From contig CAJXWO010000005.1 of assembly GCA_913062865.1 (NCBI GenBank), forward strand, positions 1-64,000: DNA of 64,000 nt, in the 5' to 3' direction. Below the pieces are notes generated by a model, which saw only the letters and a list, made by a program, of their open reading frames with translations, was not told the DNA's origin and did no database searches. The position numbers and the translations under genes are program-made. Below are positions 21,928-30,836 of this stretch, piece by piece. The stretch's first letter is position 1, and every line of letters begins with the position of its first letter. The DNA is from an uncultured Paracoccaceae bacterium. Its GTDB lineage: Bacteria; Pseudomonadota; Alphaproteobacteria; Rhodobacterales; Rhodobacteraceae.

Positions 21928-22554
21928 ATGGCAACGATCCTTTGCTACGGCGACAGCAACACCCATGGCACGCGGCCCATGGCGATCGCGGGCGTCTCGG
22001 AGCGCTATCCGCCCGGCGCGCCCTGGCCCGACGTGATGGCCGCAGCCCTGGGCCCCGATCATCGCGTCATCGCCGAAGGGCTGCCCGGGCGCACCACCGT
22101 CCACGAAGACCATGTCGAGGGCGGCGCACGCAGCGGCATCGCCGTCCTGCCCGCGATCCTGCACAGCCACAAACCCATCGACCTGATGGTGCTGATGCTG
22201 GGCACCAATGATCTCAAGAACCGCTTTGCCGTCACCGCCTACGAAATCGCACGCTCGGCCGAGCGGATGGTGCTGGCCACCCGGGCCGAGGGCGTGGTGC
22301 GCGATATCCTGATCGTCTGCCCTGCCCCCGTGCGCGAAACCGGCACCCTGACGGATGTCTTCGCCGGGGCCGAGGCGCGGCAACGGGGGCTGTCCGATCA
22401 CCTGCGCGCCGTGGCGGAACGGCAAGACTGCGGCTTTGTCGATGCGGGCGCGCATGTGCAGGTCTCGGACCGGGATGGCGTGCACTGGGAGGCCGAGGCG
22501 CATCGGGCCTTCGGCACCGCCATGGCCCGGATCCTGCGCGACCGTCTTACCTGA
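21928..22554 (+). CDS. SGNH/GDSL hydrolase
   Basis: ILCYGDSNTHGT (block I), LMLGTNDLK (block III), DGVHWEAEAH (block V). Confidence 0.88.
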   Translation: MATILCYGDSNTHGTRPMAIAGVSERYPPGAPWPDVMAAALGPDHRVIAEGLPGRTTVHEDHVEGGARSGIAVLPAILHSHKPIDLMVLMLGTNDLKNRFAVTAYEIARSAERMVLATRAEGVVRDILIVCPAPVRETGTLTDVFAGAEARQRGLSDHLRAVAERQDCGFVDAGAHVQVSDRDGVHWEAEAHRAFGTAMARILRDRLT

Positions 22555-22568
22555 ACAGGAGCATTTCC

Positions 22569-23990
22569 ATGCCCAAGGCATCCATCATCGGCGGCGGCGT
22601 CATCGGCGGCGGCTGGGCCGCGCGGTTCCTTCTGAACGGCTGGGACGTGGCGGTCTTCGACCCCGACCCGGAGGCCGAGCGCAAGATCACCGAGGTGCTG
22701 GAGAATGCCCGCCGCGCCCTGCCCGCGCTTTACGACCGGCTATTACCCGCCGAGGGGCGGCTGAGCTTCTGCCCCACGCTGGCCGACGCCGTGACAGGTG
22801 CCGACTGGGTGCAGGAAAGCGTGCCCGAACGGCTGGACTTGAAACACAAGGTGCATGCCGAGATCACGCGCCGTGCGCCATCGGGGGCGGTCATTGGCTC
22901 TTCGACCTCGGGCTTCAAACCCTCGGAGCTCACTGCGCAGGGCGCCCGCGTGATCGTCGCGCACCCGTTTAACCCGGTCTACCTGCTGCCGCTGGTGGAA
23001 CTGGTGGGCGACGCGGCCCATTGCACACAGGCCGCCGAGATGTTGCGCGGCATCGGCATGTATCCCCTGACAGTTCGACAGGAGATCGACGCCCATATCG
23101 CGGACCGCCTGCTCGAAGCCGTCTGGCGCGAAGGGCTTTGGTTGATTAAGGACGGCATCTGCACGACCGAAGAGCTCGACGATGCGATCCGCATGGGCTT
23201 TGGCCTGCGGTGGGCGCAGATGGGCCTGTTCGAGACCTACCGCATCGCCGGGGGCGAGGCGGGGATGAAGCATTTTCTCGAACAGTTCGGCCCGGCGCTG
23301 CAATGGCCATGGACCAAGCTGATGGACGTGCCCGAATTCGACGCGGCCCTTGTCGAGCTGATCGCAGAGCAGTCCGATGCCCAATCAGGCCATATGTCCA
23401 TCTGCGAGTTGGAACGCTTGCGCGACGACAACCTTGTCGGCATGATGCGAGCGCTCAAGCGTACTGGCAGCGGCGCGGGTGGCGTGATCACAGCGCATGA
23501 GGCTGCGCTGGCTGCGCCTGCGCCCATGGGTCTGCCCGTCACCGTGGACCGCACCGTGCCCCAGACCTGGGCCGACTATAACGGCCACATGAACGAAACC
23601 CACTACCTCGAGGCGGGTGCGCAGGCCTCGGACCGGTTCATGGAGATGATCGGGGCCGACGCCGCCTATATCGCGGGCGGGCAAAGCTACTTCACCGCCG
23701 AGAACCACATCACATATCTGGACGAGGTGCTGGCCGGGTCTCGCCTGACGATCACGACCCAGGTGCTGGCGGCCAAGGGCAAGGCGCTGCACCTTTTCCA
23801 CCACATGCACCGGGGCGATGGTGTGCTGGCGGCCACGATGGAGAGCCTGCTTTTGCACGTCGACCTGACGACTCGGCGCACCAGCGATCCCGCGCCCCAT
23901 GTGCGGGAACAGATCGACCGGTTTGTCGCCGCCCATGCGGACCTGGCCCGGCCCGCGCAGGCCGGTCGGTTCGTGGGGCAGAGGCCGTAG
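22569..23990 (+). CDS. lcdH: L-carnitine dehydrogenase fused to a C-terminal 4HBT/hotdog thioesterase domain
   Basis: IGGGVIGGGWAARFLLNGWDVAVFDPD Rossmann; HPFNPVYLLPLVELVG; C-terminal VTVDRTVPQTWADYNGHMNETHYLEAGAQASDRF. Confidence 0.88.
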   Translation: MPKASIIGGGVIGGGWAARFLLNGWDVAVFDPDPEAERKITEVLENARRALPALYDRLLPAEGRLSFCPTLADAVTGADWVQESVPERLDLKHKVHAEITRRAPSGAVIGSSTSGFKPSELTAQGARVIVAHPFNPVYLLPLVELVGDAAHCTQAAEMLRGIGMYPLTVRQEIDAHIADRLLEAVWREGLWLIKDGICTTEELDDAIRMGFGLRWAQMGLFETYRIAGGEAGMKHFLEQFGPALQWPWTKLMDVPEFDAALVELIAEQSDAQSGHMSICELERLRDDNLVGMMRALKRTGSGAGGVITAHEAALAAPAPMGLPVTVDRTVPQTWADYNGHMNETHYLEAGAQASDRFMEMIGADAAYIAGGQSYFTAENHITYLDEVLAGSRLTITTQVLAAKGKALHLFHHMHRGDGVLAATMESLLLHVDLTTRRTSDPAPHVREQIDRFVAAHADLARPAQAGRFVGQRP

Positions 23991-24049
23991 GCGGGTCCAG
24001 AGGAGGGCTGCCGCTGGCCCGGCACCTGCAGTGCTATTCGGGCCGGGTC

Positions 24050-25312
24050 TCAGCCCAGACCGGTCACCGCCTCATCCATCGCCGTCAGGAACCGCGCGAT
24101 CTCGGCTTCGGTATTGTAGTGGCAGACCGACACGCGGATGCAGTCCTCCATGCCCAGTGGCCCAAGGATATTGCCGCAGTAGTGATCGTTCTTTCGGATA
24201 TGGACGCGGATGCCCCGCTGCCCGAGGAACGCCACAAGGTCGGCAGAGGCAATCGCGTCAAGCCTAAGCGACACTACGCCTTCGCGCCCCTCGACCGCGT
24301 CACCGCCGACCAGCTCGACCCCCGGCATCTCGGAGAGCCCCCGCAGATTACCCGTGCCGTGCAGCATCGCGCGGATCAGGTGGGCCTCATGCGCGGCGAT
24401 CGCGCGCCCCGCAGCCTTTAGCCTGTTGCGGCGCGCACCTGTCTCGCCCATCTCGGTGCCCAGCCACTCAAGGTAGTCCACCACGTCGGAAAAGGTTGCA
24501 TAGGCCCCTGTGTCGCGTGTGCCCAACTCCCAGGCCGCCTCTGGCCCGCCGATCAGGTTCTCCTTTGCCAACCCGGTCAGCCGGTCCGACGCCCAGCCCA
24601 CGCCATAGCCATGGCGCGAGAACATCTTGTAGGGCGACACCGCGTAGCCATCGGCACCGATCGCCGCCACATCCACCGCGCCGTGGCTGGCATGCTGGAT
24701 GCCATCGACGATGAGCAAAGCGTCGGGCGCGACCTCACGGATCGCAGCGGCGATGCCCGCCACATCAACCGACATGCCTGTGACGGGCGAGGTATGTACG
24801 ATGCTCGCCACACGCACATCCGCCCGCAGATGCGCGCGGTAGGCCTCCACGCTCACGGTGCCGGTCTCGTCGTCATGGTGAACCGCGATCAATTCGCGCC
24901 CCGTGACACCGGCCCATCGGCCCATCGCGCTGCGCGACGCGGGGTGTTCCAGCGTGGAGCCGATCATCACGCCGCCCTCAGCCGCGCCCAGCGCCGCGGT
25001 GCGGATCAGGCGAAACAGAACCTCTGTCCCGCTTTCGCCCACGAACACGGTGCCACCCGGCGCGTTGAAGAACGCCGCCATATCCGCACGACCCCGGGCG
25101 ATCACCTCCATCAGCCGGGCCGAGGCCGCGTTGGCGCGGCCCTGGTTGTCGGGGATGCCCGCATAGAAGGCCGAGGTTTCGATCACCGAATTGAGATGCA
25201 GCGACCCGCCTGCGTTCTCGAGGAACAAGCGCGGGCCTTCAAAGGGACAGCTCTCCACATGGGCGAAACGGCTGCGCACGGCCTCCATCAGGCCAGGGCG
25301 GGATGTGATCAC
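24050..25312 (-). CDS. Aminotransferase class V / cysteine-desulfurase-like PLP enzyme
   Basis: LIVDGIQHASHGAVDVAAIGADGYAVSPYKMF (PLP-lysine); 420 aa. Confidence 0.85.
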   Translation of the reverse strand: MITSRPGLMEAVRSRFAHVESCPFEGPRLFLENAGGSLHLNSVIETSAFYAGIPDNQGRANAASARLMEVIARGRADMAAFFNAPGGTVFVGESGTEVLFRLIRTAALGAAEGGVMIGSTLEHPASRSAMGRWAGVTGRELIAVHHDDETGTVSVEAYRAHLRADVRVASIVHTSPVTGMSVDVAGIAAAIREVAPDALLIVDGIQHASHGAVDVAAIGADGYAVSPYKMFSRHGYGVGWASDRLTGLAKENLIGGPEAAWELGTRDTGAYATFSDVVDYLEWLGTEMGETGARRNRLKAAGRAIAAHEAHLIRAMLHGTGNLRGLSEMPGVELVGGDAVEGREGVVSLRLDAIASADLVAFLGQRGIRVHIRKNDHYCGNILGPLGMEDCIRVSVCHYNTEAEIARFLTAMDEAVTGLG

Positions 25313-27744
25313 TGGGCGGGCTCCACTTGCGGCTGGGTGTCTCTGAGCCGCAGACCATCGGGGTCAAAGGGCGGGCGGTCAAGCACCCGAGCCGTATGGG
25401 GCCGGCCCAGAATGGCCACATGCACCGTGTCGCCGGGGCCCGCCATCCCCGCCTTGAGATAGCAGATCGCAAGCGACCGGCCGACCGTGTAGCCATAGGC
25501 GCCGGAACTGACCTGGCCCGCGGGCGTGCCGTCGGGCAGGAATATGGGCTCGCCCCCGCTGGCGTCGGCCTCCTCGGCGTCGATCTCGATCAGCCTCATG
25601 ATCTCGCGCGGGGCGTTGTCCTTGATCGCCTCCCAAGCAGATTTGTTCAGGAAGTCCTTGTCAGCCCGGATGAGTCCCGCCAGCCCGCTTTCCTGCGGCC
25701 AGTATTCGGGCGAATAATCCCGGCCCCAGCTGCCATAGCCCTTTTCGACCCGCAGGCTCATCAGCGCACGGCTGCCGACGGGGCCCGCGCCCAGATCGCG
25801 CCCGGCCTCGATCAGCGCCTCATAGAGCCGCACCTGGTCTTCGGTCGCGCAATGCAGCTCCCACCCCAGATCGCCGGTGAAGGAGACGCGGACCGCCACG
25901 CAGTCCACGCCCGCCACGTCGATCCGTTTCGACCGGAAGAAGGGGAAGGCGTCGTTCGACAGTTCCGCATTGGAGATCCGCGCAAGCAGACTGCGCGCCT
26001 CGGGGCCTGCCACGTTGAACCCGCAGACCGCCTCGGTCAGGCTTTCGAACGTGGTGCCATCGGGCAGCGGCACCGCGCGGAAAAAGCGCTGGTGGAACCG
26101 TTCGGCCATGCCGGACCCGATGACCCAGAATTCGTCGTCAGCCAGCCGCGTGACGGTGAAATCCCCCGCGATCCCTCCGCGCTTGCCGATCAGCGGTGTC
26201 AGGCAGGACCGCCCCGGTTTGGTGGGCATGCGGTTGGCGAAAACGGCATTCAGCCACGCCTCGGCCCCCGGCCCGGCGAAGCGGTACTTGGCGAAGTTCG
26301 AGATGTCGATGATGCCCGCACGTTCGCGTAGCATGCAGGCTTCACGGCCCACGACCTCCCACCAGGGTTGGCGGGTGAAACCTGCGCTGTCGGGCACATC
26401 GGCGTCGAAATACAGGGGATGCTCCCAGCCATAGTTGAGCCCGAACACCGCGCCCATCCCGGCCTGCGTATCGTAAACGGGCCGCGTCCGCACCGGACGG
26501 CCGGCTATCCGTTCCTCGCCCGGGAAATGGATCTTGAAGCGGTGGGCATACTGGTCCTCGACCCGCGCGCGGGTAAAGGCCTTCCCGGCCCAAGCGCCGA
26601 AACGCGCCATGTCCCAGCCGAACATGTCAAGGCTCGGTTCGCCCTCGACCATCCATTCGGCGGCCAGTTTGCCCAGCCCGCCCGATTGCGAAAAGCCCGG
26701 GATGATGCCGCAGCAGCAGAAATAGCCCGTCATCTCGGGCACCGGACCGAACAGGGCCGAGCTGTCCGGTGACCAGATCATCGGCCCGTTGATGACCCGC
26801 TTGATGCCGGCCTCTCCGACAGCAGGCACCCGGTCGATGGCGCGCATCATGTTTTCTTCGATGCGTTCAAGGTCATCGGGGAACAGCTCGTGCCCAAAAC
26901 CCTGCGGCGTGCCATCCTCGGCCCAGAAGCGCATGTCGCGTTCATAGGCGCCGACCAGCAGGCCCTGCCCCTCTTGGCGCAGATAATACTCACCGTCCCG
27001 GTCCGCGACGGAAGGAAGGCGACGGTCCATCGCGGCGATCTGGGCGATGGTCTCGGTGACGAAATACTGATGCTCCGTGGGCATCAAGGGCAGGGTCAGA
27101 CCGGCCAGCGCGGCCACCTCCCGCGCCCAGAGTCCTGCGACATTGACCACCCAGGGCGTGCGGATATCGCCCTTTTCCGTGCGCACGACCCAGGTGCCGT
27201 CGGACTGCGGTTCGGTCCCGATCACCGGGGTGAAGCGGTGGATCTCGGCCCCGCGCTGCCGCGCGCCCACGGCATAGGCATTGGTCACGCCCGACGGGTC
27301 CACATTGCCACCGTCGGGTTCGAACATGATGCAGCGGATTCCGTCGTAATTGACCATCGGGTGCAGACGCTCGGCCTCGTCCCGGCTGACCTTGTGGAAA
27401 TTCATGCCGTAGCGGCGGGCCTTGGCCTCTTGCAGGCGCAGCTGGTGTTCGCGCGCCTCGGTCTGGGCGAGGTAGAGCGAACCGGGCTGGAACACGCCGC
27501 AGCTTTGGCCCGTCTCCGCCTCGAGCTCCTTGTACAAATTCATCGTGTAGTGCTGCAGGCGCGAGATATTCGTGCTGTCATGCAGCCCGTGGATATTCGC
27601 CGCCGCGTGCCATGTGCTGCCCGATGTCAGCTCGGAGCGTTCCAGCAGCACCACATCGGACCAACCAAGCTTGGCCAGATGGTAGAGGATCGAGCAGCCG
27701 ATCACGCCGCCCCCGATCACGACAGCCTGGGCATGGGTGCGCAT
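25309..27744 (-). CDS. FAD-dependent oxidoreductase fused to GcvT (dimethylglycine/sarcosine oxidase-like)
   Basis: N-terminal VVIGGGVIGCSILYHLAKLGWSDVVLLER; C-terminal GcvT/T-protein domain (GDLGWELHCA...); 811 aa. Confidence 0.9.
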   Translation of the reverse strand: MRTHAQAVVIGGGVIGCSILYHLAKLGWSDVVLLERSELTSGSTWHAAANIHGLHDSTNISRLQHYTMNLYKELEAETGQSCGVFQPGSLYLAQTEAREHQLRLQEAKARRYGMNFHKVSRDEAERLHPMVNYDGIRCIMFEPDGGNVDPSGVTNAYAVGARQRGAEIHRFTPVIGTEPQSDGTWVVRTEKGDIRTPWVVNVAGLWAREVAALAGLTLPLMPTEHQYFVTETIAQIAAMDRRLPSVADRDGEYYLRQEGQGLLVGAYERDMRFWAEDGTPQGFGHELFPDDLERIEENMMRAIDRVPAVGEAGIKRVINGPMIWSPDSSALFGPVPEMTGYFCCCGIIPGFSQSGGLGKLAAEWMVEGEPSLDMFGWDMARFGAWAGKAFTRARVEDQYAHRFKIHFPGEERIAGRPVRTRPVYDTQAGMGAVFGLNYGWEHPLYFDADVPDSAGFTRQPWWEVVGREACMLRERAGIIDISNFAKYRFAGPGAEAWLNAVFANRMPTKPGRSCLTPLIGKRGGIAGDFTVTRLADDEFWVIGSGMAERFHQRFFRAVPLPDGTTFESLTEAVCGFNVAGPEARSLLARISNAELSNDAFPFFRSKRIDVAGVDCVAVRVSFTGDLGWELHCATEDQVRLYEALIEAGRDLGAGPVGSRALMSLRVEKGYGSWGRDYSPEYWPQESGLAGLIRADKDFLNKSAWEAIKDNAPREIMRLIEIDAEEADASGGEPIFLPDGTPAGQVSSGAYGYTVGRSLAICYLKAGMAGPGDTVHVAILGRPHTARVLDRPPFDPDGLRLRDTQPQVEPAQ

Positions 27745-27766
27745 TTTTGTGGGTCCTTTCGTCAGA

Positions 27767-29305
27767 TCAGGGCTCGCCTGCGCCGATCTCTTCGCGGCGA
27801 TGGGCGATATAGGTTTCCAGTTCTTCCCGGATCGCGGGGTCGAGCACGGGTTCCTTGTATTCCTTCAGCGCCCTCTGCCATAGCTCGGTCGCGCGGGTCA
27901 GCGCGTCCTTGCCGCCTGCGGCCTCCCACGCGCCGTGGTTGGTCCAATCCGACAGCATGGGCTGGTAGAAGGCAGTCTCGTAGCGCTCCATAGTGTGCGC
28001 GGCGCCAAAGAAGTGCCCGCCCGTCGGCACCGACGCAATCGCATCGAAGCCGAGTGTTTGCTCGGTAAATACGAGAGGCCGCAGTACCTCGATCATGTTT
28101 TGCAGGATCTCCACGTCGAGGATCAGCTTTTCATAGGAGGCCGTCAGCCCGCCCTCGAGCCAGCCAGCGGCATGGTAGACCAGGTTGCCACCGCCCATCA
28201 CCGCGCCCCAGGTGGCCATGGTCGTCTCATAGGCGGCCTGCAGATCCACCACGTTCGAAGCATTGGCGTTCGAGGTCCGGTAGGGCAGCCCATAGCGGCG
28301 CGCGAGTTGGCCCGCGATCAGGTTCGCCTTGGTGTTTTCCGGCGTGCCGAAGGCGGGCGCGCCCGACCGCATGTCGACGTTCGAGGTGAACGCGCCATAA
28401 AGCACCGGCGCACCGGGCTTCACCAATTGCGTCAGGACCACGCCGAACAGCGCCTCGGCATTCTGCTGGGCCAGCGCGGCGGGCAGGGTCACGGGTGTCA
28501 TCGCCCCCATGAGGGTGAAGGGAGTGATCGACACGGGCTGGCCATGTTCAGCCATGGCGATCAGCCCCTCGGCCATTTCCCCGTCCAAAAGCCGCGGTGA
28601 ATTGACCGAGATGATGGTCGTCACCCCTGGGCTGTCGGCCATCTCCTCCACGCTGATGCCGCGCGCGATGGCCATCATGTTGATCCCGTCCATCGCCCGG
28701 CCCCGCCCGATGGCAGTGACGTGGAACGACAGATCGCTAAGGCGCAGATTTGCGAAATAGGTATCGAGGTGGCGGTTGTTCGCGGGCAGCTCCTGCGGCG
28801 CGGCGACCTGGTTGCCGATCATGTGGATCGCGTTGAAATGGTGGGCGAGCCGGGTGAAATTCTCGTAATCCGCCAAGTTGCCCGACCGGCGCCCCCGCAC
28901 GCAATCATGGACATTCGGCGGCCCGGCGACGAGGCCGAAGACCACCGATTGCCCGCCCAACTCGACCGCGCGATCAGGATTTCGCGGTGTCAGAGTGACG
29001 GTTTTTGGCGTTGTCGTCAGCGCGTGATCGACCAACTCCGCGTCGATCCGGACGAGGCCGCTGTCACGGTCCACCTTGGCGCCCGCGCGCTCGAAAAGGT
29101 CCATCACGCGGTCCGACATCACGCGGATGCCCAGGTCCGACAGGATGCGAAGCGAGGTCTGGTGTATCGCCTCGATCCCCTCCTCGCCCACGATCTCGGT
29201 CGGTGGATAGCTGTTCACCACCTTCTGCCAGGGCAGTTGCGGGATCGGGGCGGCACCCCTTGCGGCACGGTTGCGGCGGCCGCCTGCGCGGCGCTCATGT
29301 TTCAT
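27767..29305 (-). CDS. Trimethylamine methyltransferase (MttB/MtgB) family protein, non-pyrrolysine type
   Basis: 512 aa from the ATG at 29305 (MKHERRAGGRRNRAARG); MttB-like sequence with no in-frame TAG. Confidence 0.85.
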   Translation of the reverse strand: MKHERRAGGRRNRAARGAAPIPQLPWQKVVNSYPPTEIVGEEGIEAIHQTSLRILSDLGIRVMSDRVMDLFERAGAKVDRDSGLVRIDAELVDHALTTTPKTVTLTPRNPDRAVELGGQSVVFGLVAGPPNVHDCVRGRRSGNLADYENFTRLAHHFNAIHMIGNQVAAPQELPANNRHLDTYFANLRLSDLSFHVTAIGRGRAMDGINMMAIARGISVEEMADSPGVTTIISVNSPRLLDGEMAEGLIAMAEHGQPVSITPFTLMGAMTPVTLPAALAQQNAEALFGVVLTQLVKPGAPVLYGAFTSNVDMRSGAPAFGTPENTKANLIAGQLARRYGLPYRTSNANASNVVDLQAAYETTMATWGAVMGGGNLVYHAAGWLEGGLTASYEKLILDVEILQNMIEVLRPLVFTEQTLGFDAIASVPTGGHFFGAAHTMERYETAFYQPMLSDWTNHGAWEAAGGKDALTRATELWQRALKEYKEPVLDPAIREELETYIAHRREEIGAGEP

Positions 29306-30707
29306 GGGTGTCTCCGTTGACCGTCTGGACAGGATCATAAAGGTGGTCGGCCACCGCGGCGAAATCGCCGCCACGGGGCAGGGCAAGAACTGCATCGCGA
29401 AGGCGCTCGGCCCGCTCAGATCCCAGCACGGGGTCTGCATAGGCGTGGTATTTGGCCACGATCTCATCGGCGCCCAGCGGAGCCTCGGGCCCGCCACGGG
29501 TTTGGGTCGGGCCCGAGGAAAGGCGGCGCCCATCCGTTAACTGCAGCGTCACATCGGCCCAGCGTTCCTGTGGAAAGCGCGCGTCGAACGCGGCCGCGAC
29601 CTGTACCGTGGTGGCCTGAACAAGCCGCGCCACCTGGGCATCGCGCAGACCCGGGCCGGAAATCTCGGGCAGCCCGATCCGGCCATGGACCAACATCGCG
29701 GCCACGGCAAAGGGCAGGCTGTATTGCGCCTCTGACGTGGTCGCGGGCATGCCGGGGAACAGAGCCGCCGCGCTGGTGAAGGTGGCGATCTCGATGCCGG
29801 CAACATTGTCGGCCTTGACCCGGTGGGTGCGGGCCAGACCCGCCGCCGCCTCGATCGCAGCATGGGCCCAGCGGCAGATGGGATAGGGCTTGATATACTG
29901 CAAATCGGTTTGCCAGACGCGGCCCAGATCGGCCCAGACCTCCGCCACCTCGGGTCCGGTCACCGTGACCGCCGGTGCGCCGGTGAACCCCTGCTCGGCC
30001 AGCACCGCCGCCGACATGCCCGCCAGCGCGCCCCAACCCGAGCCATCGTGCAGCATGGTCGGGTTGGCGATTTCGCGCATCATCTGGCTGCGGGGGCCGT
30101 GGTATTCGGCGATCCCCAGGGCATGGGCCAGTTGTGCCTCGGTCAGGCCCCGCAGCCGCGCCGCCATCGCCGCGACCCCCAGCGCATTCCACGCGCCCGA
30201 GGTGTGATAGTCGCAGGCCGTCGCATGCAGCCCGATGCCCGCCCGGCCCGCGACCTCGTAGCCGATGACCAGCGCCGCCAGCGCCTCGGCCCCGCTCAGC
30301 CCGCGCCCCTCGGCCAGGGCGGCCAGCGTCGGCGCGGCGACCACACCGATATGTCCCTTGGTTGGGTTGTAGCCGTCATGGGCATCGAGATTGTCGGTCT
30401 GTGTCGCCGCCGCGTATACGGCACCGGCCAGACTGACCCGCCGCCCGTCGAAGAGCATTCGCGCGCCCGTTTGCGCGCCTGCGCCAAACAGCATCGCCGC
30501 CGTGTCGCGCCCGATGCGGCCCGCTTTCATCGGGGCGGAGGCCGCACAAATACCCAGCGTGTCGAGAAGCAAAAGCGCGGCGCGCTGCGCGGCGGCCTTC
30601 GGGATATCCGATGACCCGGTGTACAGGGCAAAGCGGCACAGCCGATCCAAGGCCGACGGTACCGGCATGACCCCACCGCTTTGCGTCTCGTCCTTCATGC
30701 CCGTCAA
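29295..30707 (-). CDS. MmgE/PrpD family protein
   Basis: 470 aa; DTLGICAASAPM..., NLDAHDGYNPTKGHIG...; start could also be at 30698 or later. Confidence 0.85.
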   Translation of the reverse strand: MTGMKDETQSGGVMPVPSALDRLCRFALYTGSSDIPKAAAQRAALLLLDTLGICAASAPMKAGRIGRDTAAMLFGAGAQTGARMLFDGRRVSLAGAVYAAATQTDNLDAHDGYNPTKGHIGVVAAPTLAALAEGRGLSGAEALAALVIGYEVAGRAGIGLHATACDYHTSGAWNALGVAAMAARLRGLTEAQLAHALGIAEYHGPRSQMMREIANPTMLHDGSGWGALAGMSAAVLAEQGFTGAPAVTVTGPEVAEVWADLGRVWQTDLQYIKPYPICRWAHAAIEAAAGLARTHRVKADNVAGIEIATFTSAAALFPGMPATTSEAQYSLPFAVAAMLVHGRIGLPEISGPGLRDAQVARLVQATTVQVAAAFDARFPQERWADVTLQLTDGRRLSSGPTQTRGGPEAPLGADEIVAKYHAYADPVLGSERAERLRDAVLALPRGGDFAAVADHLYDPVQTVNGDTHET

Positions 30708-30836
30708 GGCCTTGCGTGACAGTAAATCATCTCAAGACACAGGATACTTTTTCACTCCGGTGTCTCACGCGATAAATATTGGGTCGATGCATCAAAAAAA
30801 CGGTGTCATTATGCGTTTCGCAGACTGGATATACCC

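Noticed and set aside
27767-29305. Pyrrolysine-containing MttB
   Set aside because: No in-frame TAG within the gene and no pylTSBCD genes in the window.
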